Part shown: positions 32,435-37,289 of the stretch, in pieces
How the letters are laid out: the number at the start of each line of letters is the position of its first letter
How positions within the stretch are numbered: the first letter of the stretch is position 1
DNA from: UBA3537 sp049889395
GTDB taxonomy: Bacteria > Bacteroidota > Bacteroidia > Flavobacteriales > Flavobacteriaceae
Direction of reading: 5' to 3'
Assembly: GCA_049889395.1 (NCBI GenBank)
Contig: JBMHDM010000048.1
Span: 1-37,289 of the forward strand
Length of the DNA stretch: 37,289 nucleotides
Notes under the pieces: generated by a model
What the model saw: the letters and a program-made list of their open reading frames with translations, nothing else
What the model was told of the DNA's origin: nothing
The model's database searches: none
Position numbers and translations under genes: made by a program

Positions 32435-34831
32435 ATGTTTAAGCTACTCACTACTAGTTTTTGGGAAACTCTGGCTCGACTGATTCTTCGAAATCGGATT
32501 ACGATCTTGATTTTAATCGCAGTTACCACTATCGCAATGACTTCCCAATGGAAAAATATGCGATTTTCTTATACCGAAGCCAATCTCCTACCTGACAATC
32601 ACCCGGTAAATTTGGACTACAACCAATTCTTGGACATCTTTGGAGAAGAAGGGAATGTTATAGTTGTCGGCGTTAAAGACAGTATAAACCTTACAGCAAA
32701 AACATTTAATGCTTGGAGTACTCTGGTGAAATCTTTTGAAACAACACCCAATGTCGAAGCCGTTATTTCAGTACAAGATTTAAAGAGACTTGTTAAAAAT
32801 AAGGATAAACAACAATTTGATTTAACTCCTATTTTTGACGACCCCATAGAATCTCAAGACGACTTGGAGTCTTTTAAGCAAACCTTGTTTGAGGCGTTTC
32901 CTTTTTATGACAATATTCTTTTCAACAAAGATACTGAGGCGTTTCGATCAATGATTTTATTAGACAAGCCCATTGTTAACACTTCTGCTAGGAAAGCGTT
33001 TGTCATGTCTAATCTCATCCCTAAGATTGAAGCTTTTGAGGCAGAAACAGGTTTAGATCTTCGAGTCTCAGGCATGCCATATGTAAGAACGTTAAACTCA
33101 CAAAATATTATTGATGAGATTGAGGTTTTTATTATCGCAGCGGTGCTCATAACATCATTTATCTTTTTCTTTTTCTTTAGATCCTACCGCGCAACTTTTA
33201 TATCGATGTTTGTGGTCATTATTGGAGTGATGTGGACCTTTGGGATACTCGGGTTTTTAGAATATGAAATTACAGTGCTCACGGCATTAATTCCGCCATT
33301 AATCATAGTGATTGGTGTTCCAAATTGTATCTTTCTTATTAACAAATATCAACATGAGGTCAATAAACATGGCAACAAAGCCAAATCTTTACAACGCGTT
33401 ATAACTAAAGTTGGAAATGCAACGCTTATGACCAACACCACTACGGCCTCAGGATTTGCAACTTTCATTATTACACAAAGTAAACTTCTAACCGAATTCG
33501 GAACCGTTGCTTCGTTGAGCATTATGGCTATATTTATACTTTGTTTGTTAATTATTCCAATTATTTACAGTTATATGCCAAAGCCAAAAGAACGGCATTT
33601 GGAACATCTGAACAAACGATGGATTAATTCCTTAGGCGACTGGATCGAACAAACTGTTAAACAAAAAAATATTACGATATACACTCTCTCACTAATTTTT
33701 CTAGTCACTAGTATTATTGGCATATATCTGATTAAAACTTCTGGTAGTCTTCTGGAGGATATGCCAAAAAAAGCTAATTTTTACAAAGACATTGAATTCT
33801 ATGATGAAGAGTTCAATGGGGTTTTACCTTTAGAAATTTTAATAAATACCAAAAGGAAAAAAGGCGTTTTAAAGCGCTCCACATTAAAGAAAATGAATGC
33901 CCTTGAGGAGGTTATTAATGAAATTCCAGAACTTTCAAAACCTATTTCAATTGTTGGGTTGGTAAAGTATTCAAAACAAGCCTTTTATAATGGCAACCCA
34001 AAGTACTACCAATTACCCACTGCTCAAGAAAATAATTTCATCTTATCCTATGCCAAAAATACCACAAATGATGTTGGGTTATTAAAAAGTTATGTGGATT
34101 CGACAGGACAATATGCACGCATCACAACATTCATGCAAAATGCAGAAACAGAAAAAGTCCAGCAAATAGAACAAGAGCTTAAAAAAGAAATTAAAAAGCT
34201 TTTTCCAGATGATCGCTATGAGGTTTCCATTACTGGTAAAGCCTATTTATTCCAAAAAGGCACACAGTTTTTGGTTCGAAATCTTATCTTATCATTGGCT
34301 CTTGCTATTGTACTCATTTCACTATTTATGGCCTATATGTTTCGGTCGTTTAGAATGATTATTATTTCATTAATTCCCAATATTTTACCGCTTTTGGTAA
34401 CGGCAGGAATGATGGGTTATTTAGGCGTTCCTATTAAGCCCTCAACCATTTTAGTGTTCAGTATAGCCTTTGGAATTTCTGTTGATGACACCATTCACTT
34501 TTTGGCAAAATATAGACAAGAATTGCTAGCCAATCGTTGGCGGATCAAAGCGTCTGTTTTTGCCGCCCTAAGAGAAACGGGCGTTAGTATGTTTTATACT
34601 TCTATAGTATTATTTTTTGGGTTTTCAGTATTCATAACATCTAATTTTGGTGGAACAATAGCGTTAGGCGCTTTAATCTCTGGGACACTATTGTTAGCCA
34701 TGATGGCCAATTTATTATTACTTCCCGTTATGCTCTTGTCCTTGGAAAGAAGCATTGCTAATAAACGGGTCTTCAAAGAGCCTTCAATCAAAATCATCCC
34801 TGATGAAGATGATTCAGAGAAAGAGGCCTAA
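32435..34831 (+). CDS. MMPL/RND-family exporter
   Basis: A 798-aa RND-superfamily protein of the MMPL/hopanoid-transporter-like group. Layout: one helix near 20-38, a large periplasmic loop (about 50-230), five helices (about 232-378), a seventh helix (about 410-430), a second loop (about 435-625) and a last five-helix bundle (about 628-775). The proton-relay-like motif FGISVDDTIHFLAKYRQE lies near 678-695, with the matching GVPNCIFLINKYQHE in the first half, where the paired aspartates are replaced by PNC. It has no adjacent adaptor or TolC, so it probably acts alone, moving lipid-like substrates. It ends 57 bases before asnS. Confidence 0.88.
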   Translation: MFKLLTTSFWETLARLILRNRITILILIAVTTIAMTSQWKNMRFSYTEANLLPDNHPVNLDYNQFLDIFGEEGNVIVVGVKDSINLTAKTFNAWSTLVKSFETTPNVEAVISVQDLKRLVKNKDKQQFDLTPIFDDPIESQDDLESFKQTLFEAFPFYDNILFNKDTEAFRSMILLDKPIVNTSARKAFVMSNLIPKIEAFEAETGLDLRVSGMPYVRTLNSQNIIDEIEVFIIAAVLITSFIFFFFFRSYRATFISMFVVIIGVMWTFGILGFLEYEITVLTALIPPLIIVIGVPNCIFLINKYQHEVNKHGNKAKSLQRVITKVGNATLMTNTTTASGFATFIITQSKLLTEFGTVASLSIMAIFILCLLIIPIIYSYMPKPKERHLEHLNKRWINSLGDWIEQTVKQKNITIYTLSLIFLVTSIIGIYLIKTSGSLLEDMPKKANFYKDIEFYDEEFNGVLPLEILINTKRKKGVLKRSTLKKMNALEEVINEIPELSKPISIVGLVKYSKQAFYNGNPKYYQLPTAQENNFILSYAKNTTNDVGLLKSYVDSTGQYARITTFMQNAETEKVQQIEQELKKEIKKLFPDDRYEVSITGKAYLFQKGTQFLVRNLILSLALAIVLISLFMAYMFRSFRMIIISLIPNILPLLVTAGMMGYLGVPIKPSTILVFSIAFGISVDDTIHFLAKYRQELLANRWRIKASVFAALRETGVSMFYTSIVLFFGFSVFITSNFGGTIALGALISGTLLLAMMANLLLLPVMLLSLERSIANKRVFKEPSIKIIPDEDDSEKEA

Positions 34832-34861
34832 AATCACAGTTCTCTTTTAAGCCTAAAGTTT

Positions 34862-34869
34862 TATATTTG
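34862..34869 (+). promoter_or_regulatory. asnS: -7 promoter box of asnS
   Basis: TATATTTG, exact TAnnTTTG, 19 bases before the asnS ATG; ACGGAGAT just before the start is a rare Shine-Dalgarno-like GGAG. Confidence 0.5.
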
Positions 34870-34888
34870 TGGCTAATTTAACGGAGAT

Positions 34889-36331
34889 ATGATTTCAAAA
34901 ACTGTTTCAGAACTATTTCAAGAAAACCCAAAGCATCAGGACGTTGAGGTTAAGGGATGGGTTAAATCGTTTCGTGCCAATCGATTTATTGCCTTAAATG
35001 ACGGCTCGACACTAAGAAATATTCAATGTGTTGTAGATTTTGAAACCATGGCTGAAGGCCTTTTAAAGCGAATAACTACAGGCTCAGCCATACAAGTAAA
35101 AGGAACTTTAGTCGAAAGCCAAGGGAAAGGGCAAGCTGTCGAAATACAGGTTTCTGGAATTATGGTTTTGGGAGATGCAGATCCAGAATTAGTTTCTAAA
35201 ACAATCTTGCAGCCAAAGCGCCATTCTCTAGAAGTATTAAGAGAACAAGCCCACCTTCGAGCCAGAACTAATACTTTTGGCGCGGTCATGCGATTGCGTT
35301 CTTCACTCTCATTTGCTATTCATTCCTATTTTAACAATAATGGGTTCAATTATATGCATACACCAATCATTACTGGAAGTGATGCCGAAGGTGCAGGAGA
35401 AATGTTTCGTGTAACCACACTAGATCCCAAAAATCCGCCTTTGACCGAGACGGGTGAAATAGACTATTCAAAGGACTTTTTTGGGAAAGAAACGAATCTT
35501 ACTGTATCGGGACAATTAGAAGCAGAGACTTATGCAATGGCTCTGGGGAAAGTGTACACCTTTGGCCCAACATTTAGAGCAGAGAATTCTAATACTTCTA
35601 GACATTTGGCAGAATTTTGGATGATAGAACCAGAAGTTGCCTTTATGGATTTGGAGGGGAATATGGATTTAGCTGAGGATTTTTTAAAGTCTGTACTTGA
35701 ATACATTTTGGAACATAATGCAACAGATTTAGAATTTTTGGAAAATCGTTTGGAACAAGAAGAACAAACAAAACCAAAGCACGAACGCAGCACAATGCGT
35801 CTAACAGAAAAATTAAAGTTTGTTATCGATAACAACTTTGTTCGTTTGAGCTATACAGAAGCTATTGAAATTTTAAAAAACAGTAAACCCAACAAAAAGA
35901 AAAAATTTAAATACCCAATTAATGAGTGGGGTGCCGATTTGCAAAGTGAACATGAGCGATACTTGGTTGAAAAACACTTCAAATCTCCAGTTATATTATT
36001 TGATTATCCTGCCAAAATTAAGGCCTTTTACATGCGTCTTAATGAGGATGAAAAAACGGTACGAGCCATGGATATCTTATTTCCAGGAATTGGAGAAATT
36101 GTAGGCGGATCACAACGGGAAGAGCGCCTTGAGGTTCTTAAGAAAAAAATGGCCGATCTTGACATCCCAGAAGAAGAACTTTGGTGGTATTTAGATTTAA
36201 GACAATATGGGACGGCTGTTCATTCTGGGTTTGGATTAGGATTTGAAAGACTAGTCATGTTCGCTACTGGAATGGGTAATATTAGAGATGTTATTCCTTA
36301 TCCCAGAACACCCCAAAATGCAGAATTTTAA
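34889..36331 (+). CDS. asnS: Asparagine--tRNA ligase
   Basis: A 480-aa class IIb aminoacyl-tRNA synthetase. The N-terminal OB domain (VEVKGWVKSFRANRFIALND) binds the anticodon. Motif 2 is FGPTFRAENSNTSRHLAEFW, motif 3 GFGLGFERLVMFATGMGNIRD, ending in VIPYPRTP. The sequence EAETYAMALGKVYTFGPTF and the ending are typical of AsnRS and not AspRS. It is slightly longer than the 466-aa E. coli enzyme through an insertion near 285-320. rpoN follows 92 bases downstream. Confidence 0.97.
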   Translation: MISKTVSELFQENPKHQDVEVKGWVKSFRANRFIALNDGSTLRNIQCVVDFETMAEGLLKRITTGSAIQVKGTLVESQGKGQAVEIQVSGIMVLGDADPELVSKTILQPKRHSLEVLREQAHLRARTNTFGAVMRLRSSLSFAIHSYFNNNGFNYMHTPIITGSDAEGAGEMFRVTTLDPKNPPLTETGEIDYSKDFFGKETNLTVSGQLEAETYAMALGKVYTFGPTFRAENSNTSRHLAEFWMIEPEVAFMDLEGNMDLAEDFLKSVLEYILEHNATDLEFLENRLEQEEQTKPKHERSTMRLTEKLKFVIDNNFVRLSYTEAIEILKNSKPNKKKKFKYPINEWGADLQSEHERYLVEKHFKSPVILFDYPAKIKAFYMRLNEDEKTVRAMDILFPGIGEIVGGSQREERLEVLKKKMADLDIPEEELWWYLDLRQYGTAVHSGFGLGFERLVMFATGMGNIRDVIPYPRTPQNAEF

Positions 36332-36423
36332 ACCCAAATATTGTTTACCCAATAATTTAAAACGGAACAAGCTATTCTAAGTTTAATTTGTTTTCTTTAA
36401 ATTTATGCAAACCCAAATAAGCA

Positions 36424-37289
36424 ATGCTAAAGCAATACTTACAGTTTAAACTCTCGCAAAAGCTCTCTCCTCAACAAATTCAGTTGATGAAGTTGATTCA
36501 ATTACCTACACAAGCCTTTGAGCAACGAATTAAACAAGAACTTGAAGAAAATCCTGCATTGGAGCACGGCAAAGAACAAGACAACGCTGACTACGAAGAT
36601 CTCTACAATAACGATATTAATGATAATGAACAAATTAGTGCAGAGGACATCAATGTAGATGATTATTTGAGCGATGATGAAATTCCGGACTACAGACTTC
36701 GAGCGAATAATTACAGTGCCGATGATGAGGATAAAAGCATTCCCTATGCATCTGGCGTATCATTTACACAACAACTGATAGATCAGTTAAACACCTTTCG
36801 TCTTGAAGATCAGGAGTACTCTATTGCCAAGTTTCTTATTGGAAGTATTGATGACAGCGGCTATATCAGAAGACCACTATTAGACCTTGTTGACGATTTG
36901 GCGTTTACTCAAAATATTTTTACAGATTTAGGCACCGTAGAAAATATTCTTTCTGTTGTGCAGCAATTAGATCCGGCTGGCGTCGGTGCTAGAGATTTAC
37001 AAGAATGCCTTTCGATTCAGTTAAAACGAAAACCCCCTTCTGCAAATACGCGTTTAGCATCACAAATTATTGAAAAGTCTTTTGAGCAATTTAGTAAGAG
37101 GCACTTTGAAAAACTGCTGAAAAAATTTGACATCAATGAAATTCAATTAAAGGACGCCATGTCAGAAATTGAAAGACTAAATCCAAAACCTGGAAGTTCT
37201 TTTACTAACAACCTAAGATCTATAGAACATGTTGTTCCAGATTTTACCATAAAAATAATTGATGGTGAACTTGAACTTACCTTGAATGG
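36424..37289 (+). CDS. rpoN: RNA polymerase sigma-54 factor, 3' end beyond window
   Basis: An open frame from ATG 36424 runs off the window end; 288 codons are visible. The start MLKQYLQFKLSQKLSPQQIQ is the glutamine-rich region I that binds enhancer-binding proteins, followed by the acidic region II (about 45-105; many Asp/Glu) and the core-binding region (LDPAGVGARDLQECLSIQL, near 179-197; then RLNPKPGSSF). The DNA-binding HTH and RpoN box lie outside. An upstream ATG at 36405 is out of frame. asnS-rpoN adjacency is common in Flavobacteriaceae. Confidence 0.97.
   Translation, partial: MLKQYLQFKLSQKLSPQQIQLMKLIQLPTQAFEQRIKQELEENPALEHGKEQDNADYEDLYNNDINDNEQISAEDINVDDYLSDDEIPDYRLRANNYSADDEDKSIPYASGVSFTQQLIDQLNTFRLEDQEYSIAKFLIGSIDDSGYIRRPLLDLVDDLAFTQNIFTDLGTVENILSVVQQLDPAGVGARDLQECLSIQLKRKPPSANTRLASQIIEKSFEQFSKRHFEKLLKKFDINEIQLKDAMSEIERLNPKPGSSFTNNLRSIEHVVPDFTIKIIDGELELTLN

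Noticed and set aside
1..37289. CRISPR arrays, insertion sequences, prophage or toxin-antitoxin modules
   Set aside because: No regularly spaced repeats, transposase, integrase or phage structural genes were found; the solo HTH at 19164 has no toxin partner next to it.

Overview
The window is a stretch of ordinary chromosome from a member of the Bacteroidota, most likely a (probably marine) Flavobacteriaceae. The evidence is: low GC; many genes preceded by the Bacteroidota-type -7 box TAnnTTTG instead of TATAAT, with few Shine-Dalgarno sites; flavobacterial protein families (DUF4956, DUF2490, DUF5916, short RsmI, a subunit III of cytochrome oxidase with a large loop); and the gene order rplM-rpsI-rpsB-tsf-pyrH-frr. 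Species cannot be named from sequence alone.

Layout. 1-1039: a gene-poor segment with one tRNA-Ala(GGC) on the minus strand, three rho-independent terminator-like hairpins, a 20-bp inverted repeat around a promoter-like box, and a possible 31-aa membrane peptide. 1040-6302 (+): secreted lipoprotein esterase, MATE exporter, QueD, LpxH, DUF4956 membrane protein and DUF2490 outer-membrane-like protein. 6314-9702 (-): MFS transporter, RecJ, OsmC-type peroxidase; divergently from OsmC an AhpD-like protein (+), then RsmI (-). 11153-12696 (+): an unknown secreted protein and a MscS channel gene broken by a one-base frameshift. 12693-19010 (-): an ABC exporter operon (ATPase, two FtsX/MacB-type permeases, HlyD adaptor, TolC) with tsaB as last gene; a small XRE regulator is divergent from it. 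19397-24628 (-): cytochrome oxidase block in two parts: heme o synthase, two subunit III proteins and a subunit IV, then a terminator, then a cysteine-less Sco-like protein, Sco, DUF420/CtaM-like protein and a small CxxC membrane protein. 24721-27339 (-): DUF5916 outer-membrane protein. 27563-32332 (+): translation cluster (L13, S9, S2, EF-Ts, UMP kinase, RRF) interrupted by a minus-strand lipoprotein. 32435-37289 (+): MMPL/RND exporter, AsnRS and the 5' part of rpoN (sigma-54), cut by the window end.

How genes work together. The 18-25 kb block supplies heme O, structural subunits and copper-delivery/assembly factors for a heme-copper terminal oxidase (subunits I and II are not in the window). 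The 13-19 kb block is a complete tripartite efflux system. The 27-32 kb block is protein-synthesis machinery.

I see no CRISPR array, prophage, transposon or defence island. The points most worth a second look are the mscS frameshift, the Sco/cysteine-less-Sco pair with its TTG-started CxxC neighbour, the inverted-repeat segment at 446-581, and the palindromic overlapping promoters in front of pyrH. I do not claim an undescribed system with confidence; the best candidate is the oxidase-assembly module 19397-21577.
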